Shown here piece by piece: positions 1 to 7,988 of a DNA stretch of 64,000 bases (position 1 is the stretch's first letter; each line of letters begins with the position of its first letter). Made by a program: the position numbers and the translations under genes. Source of the DNA: Glaciecola sp964621345 (GTDB lineage: Bacteria; Pseudomonadota; Gammaproteobacteria; Enterobacterales; Alteromonadaceae); NCBI GenBank assembly GCA_964621345.1, contig CAZUON010000001.1:124001-188000 (forward strand), in the 5' to 3' direction. The notes beneath the pieces are model-generated. The model worked only from the letters and a program-made list of their open reading frames with translations. It did no database searches and was not told where the DNA came from.

Positions 1-1
1 A

Positions 2-574
2 ATGAGTGACGCTATTGTGCCGCACGCAAGTAAAACAGAGTTTTTGCAGCGTTTGTGCGCCTTGGAGAACTTAAATAAAGAAAGCGTATTAGAGCTTGCT
101 GCAAGTTTCAGATCGGGTTTACCAGCACTATCAGAGGCAAACCTCGCAACTATGCTAGACCCACTGGCATCATTAGGGCAGTGCGAATCAATGTTAGCGC
201 TCGATACTCGCTTAAAAAGCATGGTCAGCGAGAGCGCTGAAAACGTCTATCTACAAAAAGCGTTAAAAAGTTACGAGCAAGGCAGTGCGATTACCGCTCA
301 CTTGGTATTTGAACAACTCAAACGTGCGCAAGCCTTAAGTTTAGCAGAATGTTTTCGCATGGAGTTGAGTATGGCCTTTACTTGCGGTGCGCAGGGTGAG
401 TTTCAAGAAGGCGTGAGAGCATTGTTGATTGATAAAGACAGGTCGCCGCAGTGGCAATATAGCCAGTTAGGTGATGTTCCCCAAGCGTTAATTAACATGC
501 ATTTTTCTAAATTTACAAACAACGCCGTGCAGAGCCACCCTTTGGCACACCTAGAACAAGACTTTGGAGTATAG
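2..574 (+). CDS. 3-hydroxyisobutyryl-CoA hydrolase, C-terminal part (partial)
   Basis: Only the last 190 residues or so are present; the reading frame is open to the left edge, so the first in-window Met is probably internal. The C-terminal region carries the ECFRMELSMAF and EFQEGVRALLIDKD stretches. Together they are characteristic of the 3-hydroxyisobutyryl-CoA hydrolase branch of the crotonase (enoyl-CoA hydratase) superfamily, where the second motif includes the 'VRA-LID-K' end of the fold. The enzyme releases 3-hydroxyisobutyrate from its CoA ester in valine catabolism. The stop codon lies one base before the mmsB start, whose product oxidises the compound released here, so context and sequence agree. 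Full-length relatives are about 370 residues; the catalytic oxyanion-hole part lies outside the window. Confidence 0.82.
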   Translation: MSDAIVPHASKTEFLQRLCALENLNKESVLELAASFRSGLPALSEANLATMLDPLASLGQCESMLALDTRLKSMVSESAENVYLQKALKSYEQGSAITAHLVFEQLKRAQALSLAECFRMELSMAFTCGAQGEFQEGVRALLIDKDRSPQWQYSQLGDVPQALINMHFSKFTNNAVQSHPLAHLEQDFGV

Positions 575-575
575 A

Positions 576-1475
576 ATGAACAATATCGCGTTTTTCGGAT
601 TAGGAAATATGGGCGCTGGTATGGCGGCGAACTTAGTCAAAGCAGGTTTTACTGTAAGTGTGTATGACTTAGTGCAATCCCAAGTCGATAGCCTTGTGGC
701 ACTTGGCGCTAAAGGCGCGAGCTCACCAAAAGAGGCAGTCGAAAACGCCGATATCGTCATAAGCATGTTACCAGCGGGTCATCATGTTGAACGTCTATAT
801 TTTGGTGATGATAGCGCCATGGGAATTGCTGAACTTACACCTGCCAATACGGTGTTTATTGATTGTTCAACTATTGAAGCCCAGACCGCTCGCAGTCTCA
901 ATACACGATTGGTCGCCAGTGGTCATGTATTTGCCGACGCTCCTGTATCAGGGGGTGTCGCGGGAGCCGCAGGTGGCACTTTAACTTTTATAGTGGGGGG
1001 CGAAAAAGCAACGCTAAGTGCCATTGCCCCTGTGTTATCAGCAATGGGTAAAAATATCTTTCACGCAGGTGATGCTGGTGCAGGTCAGGTCGCCAAAATA
1101 TGTAACAATATGTTGCTTGCCGTGCTGATGGCAGGAACCAGTGAAGCCTTGCAACTTGCGATAGATAACGGCATTGACGCAAAAGTAATGTCGCAGATTA
1201 TGCAAAAGAGCTCAGGTAATAACTGGACATTACAAACCTACAACCCTTGTCCTGGGGTAATGGAAAATGTGCCATCGTCGAATGATTATCAAGGTGGTTT
1301 TATGGTGGATTTAATGAATAAAGATTTGAATCTGGCAATGGCAACTGCATCAACGCATAAATCGGTGGTACCCATGGGGGCTTTGGCTAAATCGCTATAT
1401 CAATTACACAGCGTAAACGGCAACGGTCAAAAAGACTTTTCTAGCATTTTTGAATCATTAAAGGCGAAAGACTAG
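576..1475 (+). CDS. mmsB: 3-hydroxyisobutyrate dehydrogenase
   Basis: NAD-dependent oxidation of 3-hydroxyisobutyrate to methylmalonate semialdehyde in valine breakdown. The 299-residue protein starts with the Rossmann signature IAFFGLGNMGAGMAANLVKA. It then has the substrate-binding DAPVSGGVAGAAGGTL segment and the catalytic lysine region GQVAKICNNMLLA, the hallmarks of the beta-hydroxyacid dehydrogenase family. The ATG at 576 is preferred over the in-frame TTG at 564 because GGAG at 566-569 is correctly spaced and protein homology begins there. It sits one base after the stop of the CoA hydrolase gene, so the two are co-transcribed and translationally coupled. Length is normal for the family. 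Confidence 0.93.
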   Translation: MNNIAFFGLGNMGAGMAANLVKAGFTVSVYDLVQSQVDSLVALGAKGASSPKEAVENADIVISMLPAGHHVERLYFGDDSAMGIAELTPANTVFIDCSTIEAQTARSLNTRLVASGHVFADAPVSGGVAGAAGGTLTFIVGGEKATLSAIAPVLSAMGKNIFHAGDAGAGQVAKICNNMLLAVLMAGTSEALQLAIDNGIDAKVMSQIMQKSSGNNWTLQTYNPCPGVMENVPSSNDYQGGFMVDLMNKDLNLAMATASTHKSVVPMGALAKSLYQLHSVNGNGQKDFSSIFESLKAKD

Positions 1476-1490
1476 CATTAGCTAGTCTTT
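1467..1490. terminator. Hairpin at the mmsB stop codon
   Basis: Perfect 10-bp stem AAAGACTAGC / GCTAGTCTTT with an ATTA loop, overlapping the mmsB stop codon. It lies between convergent genes. No long T-run follows on the + strand, so it may be a weak terminator or an mRNA 3'-end stabiliser. Confidence 0.45.
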
Positions 1491-1513
1491 GCTGGAGCCT
1501 ATCTATTTCCTAT

Positions 1514-3013
1514 CTACTTACTAAAATTTTCAAGGTGTCTGATTGAGCGACTTAGCATATTGGTGTCGATATCAATTAGCACCTTCGTTTGCGTACTAAT
1601 GTCGGTCACCTCATAACTGCCATCTTTGGCCACTTCGGTCAAATACGGTGCTTTAAAGTAAATGATATTTTCACCCATGGTGCTCACCAACCAATCTCGT
1701 TTGGGCGACTGTAGAGCTTGCCCTGTAGAGAATCGGTAAACATCGGCTAAGCACTCAAATTCTTGCATAACCGTAGGTGCAATATCTTCGTTAGTCGAAG
1801 CTTGCTGATTGTCTAGGAAGTTTGAATAGAGCTTATACATACTACTTTCGCTATCTTGTGTAATAAGTAAGACAGACGCGTCTTCTAAGAGCTCTTCAAG
1901 CTTAACATCTTCTAATTGTTCCGCGCTTAGCATCGCAATGTATAAGCCAGTAGGGGCTTGTGTGAGCGCGTCGTTAAAGTCGGTCCACGATACAGTCGAA
2001 TTTTCACTACCATCGTAAGCCATATTAGGAACTGAAAAGGCATTTAATAAATCAATCATCACCGGTGGCGCAGAGGTTCTTATGATTAAGTTTGCTGGAA
2101 TGCCATATTGTAATTGCGCAAAAAACCGAGTAGGCGAAGTTTGAGCGTTTAAATGAAACATGTTTGAGTTCAAGCTTGTTAAAAGTGTTTCATCTACCAT
2201 TTCTGTACTGGCCAATACCACCACTTTCTTTTCGCTGTTAACACTGCAAAAAACATTTTTAGGCGGATACACAAAGCGTGTAGTTAAGCCTTGACGCTGC
2301 AAGTCCTCACGTTCTTGGCGGTCTTCTAAATCTAAAAAACCATAACGCGCCATCAGTGTTTTAGCAGTTGCTGGGTAGCTTAGCGGAAACATGTTGTCTT
2401 GCTTTAATACCGGTGTATATAGCTTTGCATCTGCCCATACATGAATAGCATGACTAGAAACAAAGCAAATAACAAATACCGTGGTGATGTAAGGACCAAC
2501 GCGCAAGCGCTGTAGTTTTCCTAAACGCTTATATATGGCATTGGCGATGACTAACTGAAACATTAACCAAATAATAAACAGCAGGGCCAAATAAAACCAT
2601 TGAAGCCAGCTAAATGCGCTTACTTGTACTTGGGTTTCGCTACGCAATAGTGCAGCAGAACTGAAACTAATATGAAAACCGGTTTTATTGTAAATTAGCG
2701 CATCAAACGCAAGCATGGCGAGCCCAACTGCTGACACTACTGAGGCGATGCCGCGAAGCACGCGCATATTGGTTACCTGATAACAAAGCGGCAGCACCAG
2801 TACTACAAATACCAAAAAAGTAATAAAACTGATGTGTCCAAACCAAGTGCTGAGCATATAAACAAAGCTTAAAGGCGTATCGGCAACGGAGCTTGAGAAC
2901 AAATAAACCGATGAGATGACAATAGCCATAAAAATATTGGCGAGCGCAAACCAATGCCCCCAAGCAACTTGTTGGGTGATTTGTTTACGTCTTGGTGATT
3001 CGGTATAAATCAT
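1514..3013 (-). CDS. yejM: YejM/PbgA-like DUF3413 inner-membrane protein
   Basis: Homologue of YejM (PbgA/LapC), the inner-membrane protein that in E. coli senses lipopolysaccharide and controls LpxC turnover through LapB. The N-terminal 200 or so residues hold five hydrophobic helices of the DUF3413 type, beginning with the WGHWFALANIFMAIVISSVY segment. A periplasmic alkaline-phosphatase/sulfatase-like domain follows. At 499 residues it is clearly shorter than enteric YejM (about 586), and I see no complete sulfatase metal site, in line with a non-enzymatic regulatory role. It is followed upstream on the same strand by yejL, and yejK is divergent, the same order as in E. coli. Function in this organism is inferred from family. 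Confidence 0.85.
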   Translation of the reverse strand: MIYTESPRRKQITQQVAWGHWFALANIFMAIVISSVYLFSSSVADTPLSFVYMLSTWFGHISFITFLVFVVLVLPLCYQVTNMRVLRGIASVVSAVGLAMLAFDALIYNKTGFHISFSSAALLRSETQVQVSAFSWLQWFYLALLFIIWLMFQLVIANAIYKRLGKLQRLRVGPYITTVFVICFVSSHAIHVWADAKLYTPVLKQDNMFPLSYPATAKTLMARYGFLDLEDRQEREDLQRQGLTTRFVYPPKNVFCSVNSEKKVVVLASTEMVDETLLTSLNSNMFHLNAQTSPTRFFAQLQYGIPANLIIRTSAPPVMIDLLNAFSVPNMAYDGSENSTVSWTDFNDALTQAPTGLYIAMLSAEQLEDVKLEELLEDASVLLITQDSESSMYKLYSNFLDNQQASTNEDIAPTVMQEFECLADVYRFSTGQALQSPKRDWLVSTMGENIIYFKAPYLTEVAKDGSYEVTDISTQTKVLIDIDTNMLSRSIRHLENFSK

Positions 3014-3082
3014 ATTAAGTATTTATTCTTATTGTTGAGAAATGATGTTGAAGCTTCATCTCTTTAAGTACTGAGACTAACC

Positions 3083-3301
3083 TTAGGCCTGCGATGTGCT
3101 TTTTCGTAGCACCGAACAAAATTGTTCTACCATAGCCTCGCGGTTGTCAGGATTTACTTGGTGCGTAAATATCGTTGCAAGTACATTTCCTAATGCCATT
3201 ATAGACAAATCTCTATCAGCTTTATTTTTTTCAATGGCGACAAATACGTCCTGCATTAATGCTTCGAACTCTTCATTGCTATACTTTGACTGAATGGGCA
3301 T
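3083..3301 (-). CDS. yejL: YejL family protein (DUF1414)
   Basis: A 72-residue acidic helical protein starting MPIQSKYSNEEFEALMQDVF and containing the LSIMALGNVLATIF core typical of the YejL/DUF1414 family. No biochemical function is established for the family. It lies 69 bases upstream of yejM on the same strand and divergently from yejK. This arrangement is conserved in enterics and Alteromonadales, which supports both the call and the start codon. Confidence 0.88.
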   Translation of the reverse strand: MPIQSKYSNEEFEALMQDVFVAIEKNKADRDLSIMALGNVLATIFTHQVNPDNREAMVEQFCSVLRKSTSQA

Positions 3302-3492
3302 ACATTTGTCCTATGATTTTTGAGTGAAAACTCGGTACAATTGCAAACAAGGTCGCGTTAATTGAGCCAAAGTATAAAGGCTGTTGGCGCGAACACCAAC
3401 TTTTGTTGTGCCAAGTACAATATTGCGGCTTAAAAGTACGTATTTAGAATCAATACTCGGGCAACTTCTAACCAAAAGGTTTTAACTATTTT

Positions 3493-4521
3493 ATGAGTGC
3501 TAATGTTCAACAATTTGTTGTGCACCGAATCTTGCTTACCAACGACGGTAAGCTCAACTTTTTACCGCGCGGAAGCTGTTTTGAACTGACGCCTGAGATC
3601 AGTAGCTTAGGTGGACAGTTACATACTACTTTTAATACCAAACCCGGCAAGGGCGTTGGCGGCTTTGCCGAAGAACAAGAGAATCCGGTGAAGGATTTAT
3701 TACCTGACGTGATAAGCGGCGATCTCGACTTTCACGAATTTAGTCTCATTGCAGGCAAGCATTTGCTCGACACTATCGTGAACGAAGCAATGCTCGAGAC
3801 GGGCTTTGTTATTTTTAATCGCTACGAGTACTTAGCGACCGATTACCTAATGATTGCCATGCTCGATACCAAAGAGCATGTGGAGGTTAATAATCACTTA
3901 GAAATCTCACAAAGCCATCATCTCGATTTGTCGAAAATGCAAATTGCCGTGCGCATAGACTTGACGCAGTTTGATATTAGCAAAGACCAAAATCGCTACA
4001 TCAGTTTTTTAAAAGGCCGCATGGGGCGTAAAGTGGGCGATTTCTTTATGCAATTTATTGGGTGTGAGGAAAAGGTCGACATTAAGCAACAAAACAAGCG
4101 TTTGCTGCACGAGGTAGATGAATATCTTTCATCTGAACAGCTTGATTCCGCTGAAAAACAGCAGCACCGTGAAGCCTTAGCTGATTATTATAAAGAAAAA
4201 GTGAATCTTGGCGAGCAGGTACAAATCAGTGAGCTCGATAACGTATTGCCGCGCCAAGGCTCAACGGAAGATGGATTTTCGTCTTACAACGCGTCTTTAT
4301 CGCAGCCTATTGAGAGTGAGTTTCAGCCTGACCGCAGTATGATGACCGCGATGAAAAAGTTCTCGGGTGCAGGCAATGGTGTATCGGTGAGCTTTGAGCG
4401 TAAATTACTGGGTGAAAGGGTACATTACGATGTGCGCAACGACGTATTAACCATAAAAGGCATTCCGCCTAACCTTAAAGACCAGTTGACTAAATCGGTC
4501 GACAGCGAGCCTGATGAATGA
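3493..4521 (+). CDS. yejK: Nucleoid-associated protein YejK (NdpA)
   Basis: The 342-residue protein matches the 37-kDa nucleoid-associated protein family. It has the N-terminal VHRILLTNDGKLNFLPRG region, the central LVMIAMLDTKEHVEVNNHL-like core and the GRMGRKVGDFFMQFIGCEE segment. E. coli NdpA binds the nucleoid and has been reported to interact with topoisomerases. It is transcribed away from yejL-yejM. Its TGA overlaps the ATG of the following PTPS-like gene by four bases (ATGA), so the two are translationally coupled. Confidence 0.92.
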   Translation: MSANVQQFVVHRILLTNDGKLNFLPRGSCFELTPEISSLGGQLHTTFNTKPGKGVGGFAEEQENPVKDLLPDVISGDLDFHEFSLIAGKHLLDTIVNEAMLETGFVIFNRYEYLATDYLMIAMLDTKEHVEVNNHLEISQSHHLDLSKMQIAVRIDLTQFDISKDQNRYISFLKGRMGRKVGDFFMQFIGCEEKVDIKQQNKRLLHEVDEYLSSEQLDSAEKQQHREALADYYKEKVNLGEQVQISELDNVLPRQGSTEDGFSSYNASLSQPIESEFQPDRSMMTAMKKFSGAGNGVSVSFERKLLGERVHYDVRNDVLTIKGIPPNLKDQLTKSVDSEPDE

Positions 4522-5396
4522 AGTTGTTCGTAAATGATTTAACCGTAATGGATTTTTCCTACCTTTGCCCTGAACGCGGCATGGTGGGGGAGAGCTGGAT
4601 TGTCGATATTATCCTTGATGGCGGCCTTAACGAAGAAAGCATGGTGCAAGACTTTGGCATCGTCAAAAAACAGCTCAAGCGTTTAATCGACGATTACGTG
4701 GACCATAAATTAGTGATCCCCGCAGAAAATGCCAATGTGAACATTGCTCATGACCAAACGCTAGGGCGCGTGCAGGTCGATTTCAGCTTTGGTGCAACGA
4801 ACAAAGGTATTCATTTACTGTGCCCGCCTGAGGCTTATGCTTTTGTTTACGACACCAACGTTAATATGGCGTCGGTTAACGCCTATTTAAAAGATATCAT
4901 CAAAACGCATTTACCTGAAAATGTGCAAGGTATTGATATATTTTTACGTGCAGAACATATCGATTCACCTTTTTATCACTATACCCACGGTTTAAAAAAG
5001 CACGACGGTAATTGCCAGCGTATTGCTCATGGGCATCGCTCTAAAGTGGTCATTATGGAAGACGGTCAGCGTAATAGTGCGCGTGAGCAATATTGGGCTG
5101 AGCGCTGGGCAGATATTTATATAGGTACTAAAGAAGATTTAGTGCGCGTAAACGACCTAAGCTTAATCGCCAATATTAACGACCAGCAGCATTATTGCTT
5201 TGCTTATGAGGCCTCTCAAGGGCAGTTTGAAATGGCCATTGATAAGTCGGTTTGCGAAATCATCGACTATGACTCTACCGTAGAGTGCTTAGCACAACAT
5301 ATGTTAGAGCAACTTTGTGACATGTCATCATCGAGTAAGTTTTTGGTGAGTGCTTTTGAGGGAGTTGGCAAAGGCGCAATGATTGGCAACAATTAA
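4518..5396 (+). CDS. Tandem 6-pyruvoyl-tetrahydropterin synthase-like protein
   Basis: A 292-residue protein with two T-fold (PTPS/QueD-like) halves. The first half has the DFGIVKKQLKRLIDDYVDHK segment typical of the family, but where the zinc ligands should be it reads PERGMVGESWIVDI, without the HGH motif. The second half has FYHYTHGLKKHDGNCQ followed by RIAHGHRSKVVI. This supplies the expected Cys, His and HGH positions of a zinc-binding PTPS/6-carboxytetrahydropterin synthase site. It is much longer than classic QueD (about 120 residues), and no other queuosine gene is near, so the substrate is unknown. It overlaps yejK at its start and runs straight into the M23 peptidase gene at its end. 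Confidence 0.78.
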   Translation: MKLFVNDLTVMDFSYLCPERGMVGESWIVDIILDGGLNEESMVQDFGIVKKQLKRLIDDYVDHKLVIPAENANVNIAHDQTLGRVQVDFSFGATNKGIHLLCPPEAYAFVYDTNVNMASVNAYLKDIIKTHLPENVQGIDIFLRAEHIDSPFYHYTHGLKKHDGNCQRIAHGHRSKVVIMEDGQRNSAREQYWAERWADIYIGTKEDLVRVNDLSLIANINDQQHYCFAYEASQGQFEMAIDKSVCEIIDYDSTVECLAQHMLEQLCDMSSSSKFLVSAFEGVGKGAMIGNN

Positions 5397-5406
5397 AGAG
5401 ATGAAG

Positions 5407-6255
5407 ATGATGCGATTCAGACCTCTACATATAGATATCAACAGGCTGGTGTTAACGATAGCCTTGTTGTTTATATTTGTGATAAGCGCACCTTTTTCCT
5501 ATGCACAAACTAGTCCTGTATTAAAAGGTAAGTTAATGCAAGGAAGCCTGATACGAGGGCAAGTGGCATCGGGCACTCAGGTGTGGCTAAATGGCAATGT
5601 GCTTGAGGTATCGAAACAAGGAGACTTTGTATTTGGTTTTGGCAGAGATGCAAAGGCAACGCACTTGTTGGAATGGCAAAGCGGCGATACTAAGACATCT
5701 ATGCCTCTTAGTGTTAAAGCTAGAGAGTACGAGATAGACCGTATTGAGGGCGTTGCACAAAAATATGTGAGCCCGCCTGAAGAAGTACTCGCTCGTATTC
5801 GCCAAGACAATCGTGCTGTTGCCAAAGCGCGCGCTGTACGCTCTGACCTAAGTGATTACTTAGATGAATTTATTATTCCCGCACAAGGGCGTATTTCAGG
5901 TGTTTATGGGTCCCAGCGCGTTTTTAACGGCGAGCCAAGACGCCCGCATTTTGGTTTAGATGTAGCCAATGCTGTGGGCACTCCCGTTGTTGCGCCAGCG
6001 GGTGGCATTATCACCCTTGCTCACGACGATATGTATTACTCTGGCGGCACATTACTGATGGATCACGGTTTTGGTATTTCATCTACTTTTATTCACTTAA
6101 GTAAAATTCATGTGAAGAAAGGACAAAGGGTAGAACAGGGCGATGTAATCGCTGAAATAGGAGCGACCGGAAGAGTCACAGGCCCTCACCTAGATTGGCG
6201 AATTAATTGGTATAAAGAAAGACTGGATCCACAGTTGTTATTAGACAGCGAGTAG
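5407..6255 (+). CDS. Exported M23 family metallopeptidase
   Basis: Probable periplasmic peptidoglycan endopeptidase or LytM-type regulator. An N-terminal signal sequence (MMRFRPLHI, then LVLTIALLFIFVISAPFSYA) precedes an all-beta region, a short helical linker and a C-terminal peptidase M23 domain. The domain shows RPHFGLDVANAVGTPVVAPA (H and D of the HxxxD zinc motif), then FIHLSKIHVKKGQRVEQGD and GPHLDWRI (second HxH/HLDW motif). All catalytic residues appear present. Several starts are possible (TTG 5383, ATG 5401, 5407, 5410). I chose 5407 because AGAG at 5397-5400 is well spaced. It is the last gene of the yejK operon and ends at a strong hairpin. Confidence 0.9.
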   Translation: MMRFRPLHIDINRLVLTIALLFIFVISAPFSYAQTSPVLKGKLMQGSLIRGQVASGTQVWLNGNVLEVSKQGDFVFGFGRDAKATHLLEWQSGDTKTSMPLSVKAREYEIDRIEGVAQKYVSPPEEVLARIRQDNRAVAKARAVRSDLSDYLDEFIIPAQGRISGVYGSQRVFNGEPRRPHFGLDVANAVGTPVVAPAGGIITLAHDDMYYSGGTLLMDHGFGISSTFIHLSKIHVKKGQRVEQGDVIAEIGATGRVTGPHLDWRINWYKERLDPQLLLDSE

Positions 6256-6276
6256 GCTCATTACAAAGCCAAAACT

Positions 6277-6306
6277 AAAAAAAGAGAGCATAAGCTCTCT
6301 TTTTTA
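6277..6306. terminator. Bidirectional rho-independent terminator
   Basis: GAGAGC / GCTCTC stem (6284-6289, 6294-6299) with a TAA-rich loop, extended by A-run on the left and T-run on the right. It serves the M23 gene on + and gnd on -. Confidence 0.85.
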
Positions 6307-6327
6307 TGTTGTGGATAAACTCAACTA

Positions 6328-7794
6328 TTACACATCATAGGTAGAGGATGCGGTATCACCGCCACGGCCTGTCCAATTGGTATGGAAAAACTCCCCTCTT
6401 GGCTTGTCTTTGCGTTCGTAGGTATGAGCGCCAAAGTAATCGCGCTGGGCTTGCAGTAAGTTTGCGGGCAGGTTCTCTGTACGGTAACCGTCAAAGTAAT
6501 TTAGGGCCGCTGAGATGCATGGCATAGCAACACCGTTTAGCGTGGCGTTGGCAATTACATTACGCCATCCTGATTGCGACTTGGCTAACATATCGTTGAA
6601 GTAATCATCTAACATCAAGTTATCTAGCTCTGGGGTATTGTCATAGGCTTGTTTGATATTGTCTAAGAATACGGAGCGAATAATACATCCCTCGCGCCAC
6701 ATCATGGCAATTGAGCCATAGTCTAAATGCCATTTGTATTCGCTTGCGGCTTCTTGTATTAGTGCAAAACCCTGGGCGTAAGAAACAATTTTAGCAGCAA
6801 GTAGGGCGTGTTTTAAATCTTCAATGAAGGCGGCTTTATCACCCGTAAATTGAGACTCTGGGCCCTTAATTGCTTTTGCTGCATTAACTCGTTGTGGCTT
6901 AAGTGCCGATAAGCATCGAGCAAACACCGCTTCGCCAATTAGGGTGAGCGGAACACCTAAGTGCAGGGCCGTTACACCAGTCCACTTGCCAGTCCCTTTT
7001 TGACCTGCGGTATCGAGAATCTTTTCAACTAAAGGCTCGCCGTCTTCTTTGTATGCAAGAATATCGGCTGTAATGTCAATCAAATAGCTAGATAGTTCGG
7101 TATTTTTCCAGTCAGCAAATACAGCCTGTATTTCGTCTGCATTCATGCCGAGCAAATCGCGCATGATCATGTAACCTTCGCAAATAATTTGCATATCACC
7201 GTATTCAATACCGTTATGTACCATTTTTACAAAGTGCCCAGCGCCAGCTTCACCCACCCAATCACAACATGGAATAGTAAGCTTGCCTTCGTCGTCTTTT
7301 ACCTTTGCTGAAATCGCTTGAAAAATAGGTTTAACATGAGGCCATGCTTGAGGGTTGCCGCCAGGCATAATTGATGGACCAAGCAAAGCCCCTTCTTCAC
7401 CACCCGACACACCTGTGCCCACATACAAGATCCCTTTTGCTGACAACTCAGCCGTTCGGCGATTGGAATCTTCAAACTGACTGTTGCCCCCATCAATCAC
7501 AATGTCACCTTGCTCAAGGTGAGGAAGCAGTAATTCGATAAAGTCATCTACCGGCTGACCTGATTTTACCATTAACATAACTTTACGTGGTGAACTTAAT
7601 GAAGCGACAAGGCTTTCGATAGAGTCAGCGCCGCGAATCGACTTGTCCTTGGCGCGGCCGGCTAGAAAGTTCTCAACTTTATGATATGAACGGTTGTAGG
7701 CGGTAACAGTAAAACCCTTACTGGCCATATTAAGAATTAAGTTCTCGCCCATCACGGCTAAACCAACAACGGCGATATCAGATTGAGCTTTCAT
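6328..7794 (-). CDS. gnd: 6-phosphogluconate dehydrogenase, decarboxylating
   Basis: Oxidative pentose-phosphate pathway enzyme converting 6-phosphogluconate to ribulose 5-phosphate with NADPH formation. The 488-residue protein begins with the Rossmann fingerprint IAVVGLAVMGENLILNMASK. It continues with YVGTGVSGGEEGALLGPSIM and the catalytic-lysine segment GAGHFVKMVHNGIEYGDMQ, and ends with the FHTNWTGRGGDTASSTYDV tail that closes the active site of the neighbouring subunit. Length and motifs match the standard dimeric GndA type. It is monocistronic or follows the M61 gene after a 194-base gap. Confidence 0.97.
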   Translation of the reverse strand: MKAQSDIAVVGLAVMGENLILNMASKGFTVTAYNRSYHKVENFLAGRAKDKSIRGADSIESLVASLSSPRKVMLMVKSGQPVDDFIELLLPHLEQGDIVIDGGNSQFEDSNRRTAELSAKGILYVGTGVSGGEEGALLGPSIMPGGNPQAWPHVKPIFQAISAKVKDDEGKLTIPCCDWVGEAGAGHFVKMVHNGIEYGDMQIICEGYMIMRDLLGMNADEIQAVFADWKNTELSSYLIDITADILAYKEDGEPLVEKILDTAGQKGTGKWTGVTALHLGVPLTLIGEAVFARCLSALKPQRVNAAKAIKGPESQFTGDKAAFIEDLKHALLAAKIVSYAQGFALIQEAASEYKWHLDYGSIAMMWREGCIIRSVFLDNIKQAYDNTPELDNLMLDDYFNDMLAKSQSGWRNVIANATLNGVAMPCISAALNYFDGYRTENLPANLLQAQRDYFGAHTYERKDKPRGEFFHTNWTGRGGDTASSTYDV

Positions 7795-7873
7795 AAAGTT
7801 CCTTGTATTGATGGTATTTCAGAGCGCCTGTTACAGGCTCAAAAAAACAGAAAAGGTTCAAAAATTAAGGAGC

Positions 7874-7901
7874 AGCCTTGGTATTGATGCTAACCAAGGC
7901 T
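7874..7901 (-). terminator. Hairpin downstream of the M61 peptidase gene
   Basis: Perfect 9-bp stem AGCCTTGGT / ACCAAGGCT with a 10-base loop. On the minus strand it is followed by a T-rich stretch, so it may be a weak terminator of the peptidase gene. Confidence 0.4.
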
Positions 7902-7988
7902 ACCGACTTGTATATTGTACACTTATTTTGACTGCTATTTTCAGAAAATATTAAGTAATTAACCGGCCAATTTAATCGCGCAGCACCC

